This document shows positions 18,130-25,744 of a DNA stretch of 64,000 nt, in pieces. The stretch comes from Candidatus Hydrogenedentota bacterium (GTDB taxonomy: Bacteria > Hydrogenedentota > Hydrogenedentia > Hydrogenedentales > SLHB01). The position numbers were made by a program, and so were the translations under genes. Numbering within the stretch: position 1 is the stretch's first letter; every line of letters starts with the position of its first letter. The stretch covers positions 1 to 64,000 of the forward strand of contig JABWCD010000028.1 in assembly GCA_013359265.1 (NCBI GenBank), read 5' to 3'. The notes under the pieces are model-generated. The model had not been told where the DNA came from. It saw only the letters and a list, made by a program, of their open reading frames with translations, and did not search any database.

Positions 18130-19607
18130 CAGGCATCGACTCCCCGTTTGCGGATGAATTCGATCGCGGCGCGCATCCGTCGCAGCGATTCTTCCTTGCC
18201 CAGCAACTCGGTCAGTTCGAACAGGCCGGGGCCCACACTCTTTCCCGTCAACGCGAGCCGCGTGGGGTGGACGTAGTGGCCCAAGCCCTGTCCGCTGTCG
18301 GCGGCGAGTTTCTCGAAAGCGGCTTTCAAAGTGTCATGGTCCCACGACGATACGCCATCGAGCGCCGCTACGATGGTCTCCATGTGCTCCGCGGCGCCCG
18401 GCTTGCCCCACTGCTTGCCGACGGCCTTTTCCTCATACGTCGCCGGCGCGACGAAAAAGAAGTCCGTGTACGGCACGACTTCGTTCAACGTCGGAATCTT
18501 CTCCTGGCAGATTCCTGCCATGCGCGTGAGCCATTCCAACGATTTGCCCGACGTATTGAAGCCAGCCTTGTGCAGAATGGGGAGGACCTTGTCCCGCAAC
18601 GTCTCCGGCGTCAGCATGCGAATGTGCTGTCCGTTCAGCCACTGCAACTTCTTGAGGTCGAACTTCGCCGCGGATTTTCCCAGCCGTTCGAGCGAAAACG
18701 CTTGAATGAGGTCCTGCCGCGTGAACAACTCGCGGCCCTCTTCCTCCGGCGTCCACCCGAGCAGGACAAGATAATTCACAATGGTCTCGGGCAGGTATCC
18801 GTCCTCGCGCCAATCGAGCACGTTCGCGCCGTGTCGCCGTTTGCTGTACTTCTTGCCGGTCTCGTCCAGCACCATCGGCAAATGGGCGAACGTCGGCAAC
18901 GAGTATCCAAGCGCATTGAATAACAGCACGTGACGAAACGCATTCGTAAGGTGATCGTCCCCACGAATGACGTGCGAAATCTCCATCAGACCGTCATCGA
19001 TCACCACCGCGAGATGAAACACCGGATCGCCGTTCGGCTTCACGACAATGAAATCGTCAATCTCCTTGTTCTCGACGCGCACCGTCCCCTGCACAAGATC
19101 GTCAATGACCGTCGCGCCCTCCGGCACGCGGAACCGCACACTGAACGGCCGGTCGCCCATGGCGGCGATCTGCTCTGGCGTCAAGTTGCGGCACTTCCCA
19201 CTGTACCGCGGCGGACGCTTCTCCGCCTGCGCGCGCTCGCGTTCCGCGTCGAGTTCCTCCTTCGTGCAGTAGCAGCGGTACGCCTTGCCTTCGTCCACAA
19301 GCCGCTGCGCCTCGCGCCGGTGAATGTCCGCGCGCTCAGACTGCCGGTACGGCCCGTGCTGGCCCTTCTCCGGCTCCCCGCCAAACGCCGGCCCCTCGTC
19401 CCAGTCGATCCCCAGCCAGCGCAACCCCTCGCAAATAATGTCCGCGTACTGCGCCTCGCTCCGCTCCGAATCCGTGTCTTCCAACCGTAAGATAAACGTG
19501 CCGCCGACCTTACGCGCGAAAAGCCAGTTAATCAACGCCGTCTTGGCGTTGCCAATATGAAAAAAGCCCGTCGGCGACGGGGCAATGCGGACACGGATCG
19601 GAGGCAT
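18129..19607 (-). CDS. gltX: Glutamyl-tRNA synthetase
   Basis: Class I aminoacyl-tRNA synthetase charging tRNA-Glu (or tRNA-Gln in non-discriminating types). The ATG at 19607 gives MPPIRVRIAPSPTG, the family start; a TTG 18 nt upstream is also in frame. The HIGH-like motif is HIGN (residues 17-20) and the KMSKS-like loop is KYSKRRHGAN. The zinc region has the short C-terminal-Cys form (YRCYCTKEELDAER). At 492 residues it matches the bacterial size. It runs directly into the ROK kinase gene. Confidence 0.95.
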   Translation of the reverse strand: MPPIRVRIAPSPTGFFHIGNAKTALINWLFARKVGGTFILRLEDTDSERSEAQYADIICEGLRWLGIDWDEGPAFGGEPEKGQHGPYRQSERADIHRREAQRLVDEGKAYRCYCTKEELDAERERAQAEKRPPRYSGKCRNLTPEQIAAMGDRPFSVRFRVPEGATVIDDLVQGTVRVENKEIDDFIVVKPNGDPVFHLAVVIDDGLMEISHVIRGDDHLTNAFRHVLLFNALGYSLPTFAHLPMVLDETGKKYSKRRHGANVLDWREDGYLPETIVNYLVLLGWTPEEEGRELFTRQDLIQAFSLERLGKSAAKFDLKKLQWLNGQHIRMLTPETLRDKVLPILHKAGFNTSGKSLEWLTRMAGICQEKIPTLNEVVPYTDFFFVAPATYEEKAVGKQWGKPGAAEHMETIVAALDGVSSWDHDTLKAAFEKLAADSGQGLGHYVHPTRLALTGKSVGPGLFELTELLGKEESLRRMRAAIEFIRKRGVDA

Positions 19608-19696
19608 CTTTTGTTTAGAATCCAAGTTTCATGCGTACGGAGAAGAAATTATAACGTTTGGGAGGGAAACTTTTCACTTCCGCATGCGCCGCCGTG

Positions 19697-20065
19697 CTAG
19701 GCAGGTTTCGCTCGGTTCAGCAGTCCTGAGCACTGCAGAATTCGCTGCGCCCATTCCTGGGCCGCACTCGATATCACGAGCCGCTCTGTATCATCGACCC
19801 AGTTCGACTGACAAGTTCGTTTCCATGTTTCCAATAAGGCGGCCAAATCTGCCAACACGTGTGACGTACTGCACTCGATCGTCGGATCAATCATCGTCCA
19901 GTTAACGAAATGGATCGTTTCGTTTATCAAGTCCAATACTTCCTCGCAGCTACCGATATCCTGTGAAAATGAGTAGATGCGCGATAGATTGGCGGCAATC
20001 CCTCCAATGCGTACGGACAGATTGTCGCGCATGTATCGCTCACGAATTCTGAGGGGATTCGGCAT
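19697..20065 (-). CDS. Hypothetical protein paired with DUF5674 gene
   Basis: A 122-residue helical-looking protein of no recognised family. I chose the ATG at 20065 because AAGGA lies 7 nt before it; a TTG further upstream is also in frame. It reads MPNPLRIRERYMRDNLSVR, then a helical body (IGGIAANLSRIYSFSQ; VLDLINETIHFVNWT; VLADLAALLETWKR) and a short C-terminal helix. It overlaps the end of the DUF5674 gene by 26 nt, so the two are translationally coupled and likely act together. From memory, small helical proteins of this style occur beside DUF5674 in cyanobacteria. A toxin-antitoxin or regulatory pair is possible but unproven. Confidence 0.65.
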   Translation of the reverse strand: MPNPLRIRERYMRDNLSVRIGGIAANLSRIYSFSQDIGSCEEVLDLINETIHFVNWTMIDPTIECSTSHVLADLAALLETWKRTCQSNWVDDTERLVISSAAQEWAQRILQCSGLLNRAKPA

Positions 20066-20402
20066 CGAAAATCCTTCGCACAATTGTCTCTATCTTGCGT
20101 CGCAGTGCCGCGTCGGCAATCTCCATTCCGTTATTTCCATCCCACGGTCGAATATTGATCAAAGACTCAAACGTGACAAGATTTCTCTTGGGGCGCCAAT
20201 CGGCACCCCAGATATCGATTTGGCGGCTCCCGTTCTCAAGCAACACGGCCTCACAATCGGCATGCATCTCACCGCCACCGGCCAAGACCTCGCGCCGAAT
20301 ATCGACAGCCAACTTGATGTAGCTGTAAAACTCTAACATCTCGGTCACTTGCTCGGGAGTGGGCGCGGAACGAAGCAAATGAAGCACGGGAGGCTCCTTC
20401 AC
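20040..20402 (-). CDS. DUF5674 family protein
   Basis: A 120-residue protein with the hallmarks I associate with DUF5674: KLAVDIRREVLAGGGEMHAD, CEAVLLENGSRQIDIWGAD, and FESLINIRPWDGNNGMEI. The conserved acidic and polar residues (GEMHAD, GSRQ.D.WG) suggest binding of a ligand or metal, but the function of the family is not established. The first residues up to about 20 are less conserved. The downstream partner overlaps by 26 nt. The pair sits between gltX and panD, separated from panD by 23 nt. Confidence 0.75.
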   Translation of the reverse strand: MKEPPVLHLLRSAPTPEQVTEMLEFYSYIKLAVDIRREVLAGGGEMHADCEAVLLENGSRQIDIWGADWRPKRNLVTFESLINIRPWDGNNGMEIADAALRRKIETIVRRIFDAESPQNS

Positions 20403-20425
20403 AAAACGACATCATGCCCGGAAAA

Positions 20426-20806
20426 CTATACCCCATTCGCCTCCGGCTTCGTCACAATCTCCGTAATCCGGTTCTTCTCGTCCACATGCACATTCTTTGG
20501 CCTGTGCACCTTTGCCTCGTCGCGGTTCATCTCGGCGTAGGTCAGCACGATGACGATATCGCCCGGCTGCCCTTGCCGTGCGGCGGGGCCGTTGAGACAG
20601 CAGACGCCGGACCCGCGCTTGCCCTCGATGGCATACGTCTCGAAGCGCGCGCCAGTATTGACGTTGAGCACCTGCACCTTCTCGTGCACGAGGATGTCCG
20701 CGGCTTCCATCAAATCCGGGTCGAGCGTCAGGCTGCCGACGTAATTCAAATCGGCCTGCGTGACCGTCGCACGGTGGATTTTACTCTTCAACATCGTCAG
20801 CAGCAT
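20426..20806 (-). CDS. panD: Aspartate 1-decarboxylase (pyruvoyl enzyme)
   Basis: Makes beta-alanine from aspartate for pantothenate. The proenzyme self-cleaves between Gly24 and Ser25, seen here as [11 protein letters not shown], and the new N-terminal Ser becomes the pyruvoyl group. The [16 protein letters not shown] start, the [10 protein letters not shown] segment, [19 protein letters not shown] and [11 protein letters not shown] all match. Its start lies inside the last codons of panC, so panB, panC and panD form an overlapping operon. The length of 126 residues is normal. Confidence 0.95.
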   Translation of the reverse strand: MLLTMLKSKIHRATVTQADLNYVGSLTLDPDLMEAADILVHEKVQVLNVNTGARFETYAIEGKRGSGVCCLNGPAARQGQPGDIVIVLTYAEMNRDEAKVHRPKNVHVDEKNRITEIVTKPEANGV

Positions 20807-21654
20807 GGTTGGGGGACCTCGAAGGTGATGTTGTCGATGAGCCGCGCCTGCCCGACAAACGCGGCCACCGCCAACACAATCGGCTTCTCTATTTGTTCGA
20901 CGGGCCTCATCGTTTCCGCGTCGACCAGCTCCACATAATCGATCTGCACGTCCGCCATGCCTTTACGCACGGCGTCGACAATGCGCGCCGCATCGCGCTC
21001 GCCGTCCCGCATCATCTTCTCCGCCGCAAACAACGATCGCGAAAGGCACAACGCGCGCTCGTGTTCGTCCGCGTTCAGATACCGGTTGCGCGAACTCATC
21101 GCCAGACCGTCCGCCTCGCGTACGGTCGGCATAATCACAATCTCAATTCCAAACTCGAGATCTTCCGTCATGCGCTTAATGACCGCACATTGCTGCGCAT
21201 CCTTCTGCCCAAAATACGCGCGGTGCGGGCGCACGACGTTGAACAGCTTCGCCACGACCGTCGCAACGCCGCGGAAGAAAACAGGCCGCGTCACGCCGCA
21301 AAGACCCTCGGACAGGCCCTCGACATTCACATACGTCGCATAGCCCGGCGGATACAGCACCTCTTTCTGCGGCGCGTAGATGGCGGTGATGCCGCATTCC
21401 TCGCACAAAGCCACGTCCGCGTCCCACGTCCGTGGATACTTGTCAAAATCCTCGTGTGGGGCGAACTGCGCCGGATTCACAAAAATGCTCGCCACCGCGA
21501 CATCATTCTTTTTCGACGACTCGCGCATCAGGCTCGCGTGACCCTCGTGCAGCGCGCCCATCGTGGGCACGAATCCGATCGTTTTGCCCGCGCACCGTTG
21601 CTCTTCCGACCACGCTCGCATCGTATCGGCCGTGTCGATCACAATCACAATCAC
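20797..21654 (-). CDS. panC: Pantothenate synthetase
   Basis: Condenses pantoate with beta-alanine using ATP. The start is GTG in a GTGA overlap with the panB stop; the first codons alternate GTG and ATT/ATC, so the exact start within a few codons is uncertain. Motifs are [16 protein letters not shown] (HIGH-like ATP site), [43 protein letters not shown] and [12 protein letters not shown] (KMSKS-like loop). The length of 285 residues is normal. Confidence 0.95.
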   Translation of the reverse strand: MIVIVIDTADTMRAWSEEQRCAGKTIGFVPTMGALHEGHASLMRESSKKNDVAVASIFVNPAQFAPHEDFDKYPRTWDADVALCEECGITAIYAPQKEVLYPPGYATYVNVEGLSEGLCGVTRPVFFRGVATVVAKLFNVVRPHRAYFGQKDAQQCAVIKRMTEDLEFGIEIVIMPTVREADGLAMSSRNRYLNADEHERALCLSRSLFAAEKMMRDGERDAARIVDAVRKGMADVQIDYVELVDAETMRPVEQIEKPIVLAVAAFVGQARLIDNITFEVPQPCC

Positions 21655-22448
21655 TCGAACGACTGCTCCATCGCCGGAAACGCGCCGGATTTGACCTCGG
21701 CCACGTATGCTTCAAATGCGGTTTTCATCGCTGCGCCCACATCAAAATAAACTTTAGAAAACTTCGTGTACTTGCCCATTCCCAGCATGTCGTGCATCAC
21801 GAGCACTTGCCCGTCGCAGTGGGGTCCGGCGCCGATACCGATGGTGGGGATTGAAATGGCATCCGTGATCTCCTTCGCAAGCGACGCCGGTACGCATTCG
21901 AGCACCAGTGCGAAGCACCCAATGTCTTCGAGCCCCTTTGCTTCTTCGATTAGCCGGGCGCGGCTTTCCGGATCCCGCCCTTGCACTTTGTATCCGCCAA
22001 GCTGGTGGATGGATTGCGGTTGCAGGCCGATATGCCCCATGACCGGAATACTTGCATCGAGGATTGCGCGAATCGTATCGCCGAACCGTTGCGCCGGTCC
22101 TTCGAGCTTCACCGCCTGCGCGCCTGCCTCGGCAACGAACCGGCCCGCGTTCCGCACAGCCTCTTCGGACGATATCTGATAGGAGAGGAACGGCATGTCG
22201 CCGACTACCAACGCGTGCTCCACCGCCGCCGACACGATCCGCGTGTGGTAGACCATCTCGTCCATCGTCACACCAAGGGTATTCTCGCGGCCCATCACGA
22301 CCATGCCGCACGAATCGCCGACCAGCACAACGTCAACGCCGCTCTGATCGATAAGCTTCGCCGTGGGAAAATCGTAGGCGGTAAGCACGGCGATTTTCTC
22401 GCCGGCCCGCTTGCGGTCACGCAGAGAGACCGCGGAAACGCGTGGCAT
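21651..22448 (-). CDS. panB: 3-methyl-2-oxobutanoate hydroxymethyltransferase
   Basis: First committed step of pantothenate synthesis, transferring hydroxymethyl from methylene-THF to ketoisovalerate. I chose the ATG at 22448, preceded by AGGAGAG; an adjacent GTG is in frame. Motifs are LTAYDFPTAKLIDQSGVD, VLVGDSCGMVVMGRENTL, a metal-binding Asp in VGDMPFLSYQ, VKLEGP, and VMGHIGLQPQS. It is first in the panB-panC-panD operon. The 210 nt upstream hold no gene that I can see. Confidence 0.95.
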   Translation of the reverse strand: MPRVSAVSLRDRKRAGEKIAVLTAYDFPTAKLIDQSGVDVVLVGDSCGMVVMGRENTLGVTMDEMVYHTRIVSAAVEHALVVGDMPFLSYQISSEEAVRNAGRFVAEAGAQAVKLEGPAQRFGDTIRAILDASIPVMGHIGLQPQSIHQLGGYKVQGRDPESRARLIEEAKGLEDIGCFALVLECVPASLAKEITDAISIPTIGIGAGPHCDGQVLVMHDMLGMGKYTKFSKVYFDVGAAMKTAFEAYVAEVKSGAFPAMEQSFE

Positions 22449-22658
22449 CACACTCTCCTGAACCGTGACGTTGCCCGTCCCGGTCCCTTTTGGGCTCCAA
22501 GCGGAGCGGTTCAGAAGTCAATTCGGGGCGCGCTTAACTCCGGGTCAGGGGCAAGTCCCTGCCCAAGCGCGCCGTATGGCTGAAAATAATTATGCCACAT
22601 TCCAACGCCAGTTTGCACTATGCGCAGTTCCGCCAATGGAGAATCCGCGAAATCGACG

Positions 22659-23159
22659 TCACCGCCTCACATTAAGTGCCCCCACGAGTTTGACCCCGTC
22701 GCGCCCGGATACTCGTCCTGCAAGCACTTCGATACGTTCGCCCGTCGCCGGGTCCGTCGCATCCGGTGCAATCTCAGCAAGCGGCAGCAGCACGAACGCG
22801 CGTGCGCGAAATTCCGGGTGCGGAATCGTTAGATGCTCCGTCACCACAACGACGCCGTCCCAAAGCACAATATCGATATCGATGACCCGCGGCCCCCAAC
22901 GTCGCGTCGGGACCCTGCCCAGCCGCTTCTCGATCGCCTGCATGCGACCCAGGAATTCCTCGGGCGCGAGCGATGTCGCTGCTGAAACAATCATGTTTAG
23001 AAAAAAAACCTGGTTCGTCTCGCCGATGGGTTCCGTCTCGTACACCTGCGATTCGCGCAGCACCGTTACGCCCGGCTCCACGCGCAGCGCATCAACCGCC
23101 GCGCGCAGATGCGCCATGCGGTCCCCAACATTGCTTCCCAAACCGAGGTAGACAGGCAT
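22659..23159 (-). CDS. folK: HPPK, 6-hydroxymethyl-7,8-dihydropterin pyrophosphokinase
   Basis: Transfers pyrophosphate from ATP to the pterin in folate synthesis. I chose the ATG at 23159, giving MPVYLGLGSNVGDRMAHL, the standard start; the frame is open upstream but without homology. The pterin/ATP motifs follow: VYETEPIG, FFLNMIV, and the signature RWGPRVIDIDIVLWDG with the two metal-binding Asp residues, then LTIPHPEFRARAFVLLPLAEIAP. The length of 166 residues is normal. It is divergent from rlmB, with 111 nt between starts. Confidence 0.93.
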   Translation of the reverse strand: MPVYLGLGSNVGDRMAHLRAAVDALRVEPGVTVLRESQVYETEPIGETNQVFFLNMIVSAATSLAPEEFLGRMQAIEKRLGRVPTRRWGPRVIDIDIVLWDGVVVVTEHLTIPHPEFRARAFVLLPLAEIAPDATDPATGERIEVLAGRVSGRDGVKLVGALNVRR

Positions 23160-23270
23160 ATCGGAATCATAACGGCAACACCCCCGCCAGGGACACTCGC
23201 CATACTCCAATCCCCACGTTCAGACAACTCTGCTTTGCGCGCGCGCACGCAACGCCGTACCATTCCGCGT

Positions 23271-24002
23271 ATGTCCGAAAAACACATTCATGGCGTGAAA
23301 GCCGTCGGCGAAGCCTTGCGCGAAGCGGGGCGGGTGAATCGTCTTTACCTGGCGAAAGAATCACGGGCGCACGGGGCCGACGCCCTCGCGACGGCGGCAA
23401 AGGCCGTGGGCGTGCCGTTCGACTACGTGCCCCAGGCGAAACTCAACGAGCTTGCCGGGACGCTGGAGCACCAGGGCGTCGTCGCGGCAATTAGCCCCGT
23501 GGCGTACGCATCGTTCGAGTCAATCGTCGAGACGTGCCCGCCAAAAGCCATTGTGCTTGTGCTCGATCAGGTCCAGCACCCGCGCAATCTCGGCATGCTC
23601 ATCCGTACCGCCGCATGCGCGGGCGTCCACGCGATCGCGCTGCCCGAACGTGGCGGCGCATTGATCGACGATGACGTGCTGCGCGCGAGCGCGGGCGCCG
23701 TCTTCCACGTCCCGGTCGCGATGTGCGGAAACGTCGCGCAGGTGATTCGCGACTTGCGCGATGCCGGGTTCTGGACGTATGGCCTCGACGCAGCGGGCGA
23801 TCAGAGCGTCTTCGACGTGAACTGGGCCGACCGCTGCGCGATTGTCATGGGCAACGAAACGAAGGGCCTGCGCCCCGGTGTGCGAAAGGCGTGCGACGTG
23901 ATCGCGCGAATCCCGCTCGCAAAGGGAATGGAAAGCCTGAACGTATCTGTCGCCGCCGGCGTCGCACTGTTCCAGGTCGCCGCGAGCCACGGATTTCGCT
24001 GA
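23271..24002 (+). CDS. rlmB: SpoU/TrmH-family 23S rRNA 2'-O-methyltransferase (RlmB-like)
   Basis: A SPOUT methyltransferase of 243 residues. The ATG at 23271 gives MSEKHIHGVKAVGEAL, the usual start of the substrate-binding domain. The SPOUT motifs are VLDQVQHPRNLGMLIRTA (motif 1), AIVMGNETKGLRPG (motif 2) and IPLAKGMESLNVSVAAGVALF (motif 3, knotted SAM site). RlmB modifies Gm2251 in E. coli 23S rRNA. Paralogues acting on tRNA or other rRNA sites share these motifs, so the target is inferred. Confidence 0.88.
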   Translation: MSEKHIHGVKAVGEALREAGRVNRLYLAKESRAHGADALATAAKAVGVPFDYVPQAKLNELAGTLEHQGVVAAISPVAYASFESIVETCPPKAIVLVLDQVQHPRNLGMLIRTAACAGVHAIALPERGGALIDDDVLRASAGAVFHVPVAMCGNVAQVIRDLRDAGFWTYGLDAAGDQSVFDVNWADRCAIVMGNETKGLRPGVRKACDVIARIPLAKGMESLNVSVAAGVALFQVAASHGFR

Positions 24003-24086
24003 ACGCTGCGGCAACGACACCAATTACGCGGCCGCCACAACAGCTCCCGCAATCGTCCAACCCCGCGAACAAACGCGCGCACCTGT

Positions 24087-24120
24087 CTTCTCGTACTCGT
24101 GCTCGTAATCGTAATCGATC
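24087..24120 (+). repeat. Hexamer repeat CGTNCT/CGTAAT, short array
   Basis: Starting TCTTCTCGTACTCGTGCT and continuing CGTAATCGTAATCGATC, this array has the same polarity as arrays at 38044-38122, 51521-51650, 51723-51797 and (minus strand) 61552-61613. It lies in the 285-nt gap between rlmB and the nuclease gene. Confidence 0.7.
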
Positions 24121-24142
24121 ATCGGTGTTCGTCTTGAATGCT

Positions 24143-24178
24143 ATCCATCTTGTCCATGCGGTCCATTCCGTCCATGAA
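24143..24178 (+). repeat. Nonamer repeat GTCCATNNN, four copies
   Basis: Four units of period 9 (ATCCATCTT, GTCCATGCG, GTCCATTCC, GTCCATGAA). A matching array lies at 48534-48578. On the minus strand the frame reads as repeated Met-Asp, but that open frame is not a convincing gene. Confidence 0.65.
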
Positions 24179-24287
24179 TTGAGAGCTATTCGCGTGAAGC
24201 TCCGCTTCATCGCGGCTCGTAATCGGGTATTCGGCTTCAACACCGAGTAATGTCCGCACCTTCAACCACGCACTTTCTCGCATCGCA

Positions 24288-25238
24288 CTAATCGAACAAC
24301 TGCTCCAGCACGTCGGCGAGCCGGTACCCCGCCAACGCCGCGCGCCGTTCCGCAAGCGCCTTCGCGTTCATCCGGTACGATTGCGTCAGCACCGGCGCAT
24401 TGTTCTTGTCCACGCTGCCGGGCAATTTTCCAAACTGGTACACGTGGCTCTGCGCAAGCTGAAAACTCTCGGCGCTCCACTCGCGAAACTCGCGGTGCTG
24501 CAATTCCCTGAGATGGTCCCGCGGAAACGTCTTCCGGATCAGGATCGACGCATTGCGAATGCTCCGCAGCCGGTCGGACCCGATGATCAAATCGTCCCAG
24601 AACCGGTGCAGATCGATTGGCTGGTTCTCCGCCTTCGCACGAATGATGAAATCGTTCCCGCCACGGTCGCCGTTCGGCCACTGCACCGTAAACAGCGAGA
24701 CCGTGTGCAGCGGCTGATGGACGTCCCCCACCAGATGAAATATCCATGCGAGCGCAACCGCACGTTCGGCATCCGGTCGCGCCTTGTTCTGCACAATCTT
24801 CACATTGTGGCTGAACGCGCTCAGGATGTTGTCCGGGTCCGGGTCTCGCCCGCGGATGTGCCGCGGTTGCCCTTTCGGCACGTACGGAAAATTCGCGAAG
24901 TGCCACGCGCCCTGGTGAAAGCGGCGATCCATCCGTACGTCGTCCGGCCAGGCGGACGCGAGCATGAACAGCACGAGCGCCTGGTCCTCCGCGGACAGCG
25001 CCCGGATTTGGCTCTTCCACTGCGGCTCGTAGAACGGGTGGTGCTGCAACAACGCCGTGACCTTCTTGATCACGTCGTCATCGTGACCACGCAACGAGTC
25101 GAATGCGACGCCGGCCGTGACCATGTGACCCGGCTTGTTCCACGCGAATGCGTCGAATGAAGCGATCAGGAGTATGAACGGTAGAAAGTAGGACGCCCGA
25201 ATTGCGCCGCCGGGCGGAAACTGGGGGTGGGGCCGCAT
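24288..25238 (-). CDS. S1/P1-type nuclease, secreted
   Basis: A zinc-dependent single-strand nuclease with phosphatase activity. The 316-residue precursor has a signal peptide ending DAFA, and the mature protein would start WNKPGH, matching the family rule that an N-terminal Trp binds zinc. Further zinc ligands are visible in VALAWIFHLVGDVHQPLH (HxxxDxH-like pattern) and GGNDFII followed by NLHRFWDD-like PIDLHRFWDDLI. HFANFPYV is also typical. Export suggests nucleic acid scavenging. Its start is 8 nt after a zinc-ribbon gene's stop, so the two share a transcript. Confidence 0.88.
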   Translation of the reverse strand: MRPHPQFPPGGAIRASYFLPFILLIASFDAFAWNKPGHMVTAGVAFDSLRGHDDDVIKKVTALLQHHPFYEPQWKSQIRALSAEDQALVLFMLASAWPDDVRMDRRFHQGAWHFANFPYVPKGQPRHIRGRDPDPDNILSAFSHNVKIVQNKARPDAERAVALAWIFHLVGDVHQPLHTVSLFTVQWPNGDRGGNDFIIRAKAENQPIDLHRFWDDLIIGSDRLRSIRNASILIRKTFPRDHLRELQHREFREWSAESFQLAQSHVYQFGKLPGSVDKNNAPVLTQSYRMNAKALAERRAALAGYRLADVLEQLFD

Positions 25239-25246
25239 TGGGCCGG

Positions 25247-25651
25247 TTACGATCCGAAATACTTCCGGAAGTACTGCGCTTCGTCGATCTTGTTCAAGTC
25301 GACGCGCACAAATTGCTCCAACTCCTTCTGCGAGATGGGCCCGCGCAGCGGGCTGTCGCCGATCGGCGCCGATGGCGGCTCGCCGATTTCCGGTATCTCT
25401 TCACCATCGGTTGGCGGGAACTGAAAAATGCTCGGATCGAGAAACTCGGTGATTATTTCGGCAATGTGATCGCGTTTTTCCGTAAAGCTGCCCTGTTCGA
25501 TTACGCGGCGGCTGAGCCCCGCGGCGTGCTGGCGGAACACAACTACCAGTTCGGTGCAGTTCGGGCACGTGAGCACAGCAACCACATCTTTGGGAATTCG
25601 CGAGAGAAGTATACGCGGTGCGCCGCAATGTGGGCACGCACAAACGTTCAT
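25247..25651 (-). CDS. Zinc-ribbon hypothetical protein
   Basis: A 134-residue protein with two CxxC knuckles near the N-terminus (CPHCG at 6-10 and CPNC near 29-32), forming a likely zinc ribbon. The middle is polar, and there is a Pro-rich segment (FPPTDGEEIPEIGEPPSAP) and a C-terminal helical part (ISQKELEQFVRVDLNKIDEAQYFRKYF). No enzyme motif is present. It lies between the Ser/Thr kinase gene and the nuclease gene on the same strand. The function is unknown; a small adaptor or DNA/RNA-binding role fits the ribbon but is not shown. Confidence 0.7.
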   Translation of the reverse strand: MNVCACPHCGAPRILLSRIPKDVVAVLTCPNCTELVVVFRQHAAGLSRRVIEQGSFTEKRDHIAEIITEFLDPSIFQFPPTDGEEIPEIGEPPSAPIGDSPLRGPISQKELEQFVRVDLNKIDEAQYFRKYFGS

Positions 25652-25744
25652 TCGGGCCCCTTTCCAGCCGGGTGGCGCAAACGCCGGTCGGCTGATGTCA
25701 CTGGATCGTACCGCGCGGATGCGCGCGTGTCAAACGCCCGCGCC

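Noticed and set aside
24119-24355. Minus-strand frame with Met-Asp repeats
   Set aside because: It is produced by the nonamer array and overlaps the end of the nuclease gene; it is not conserved in style.
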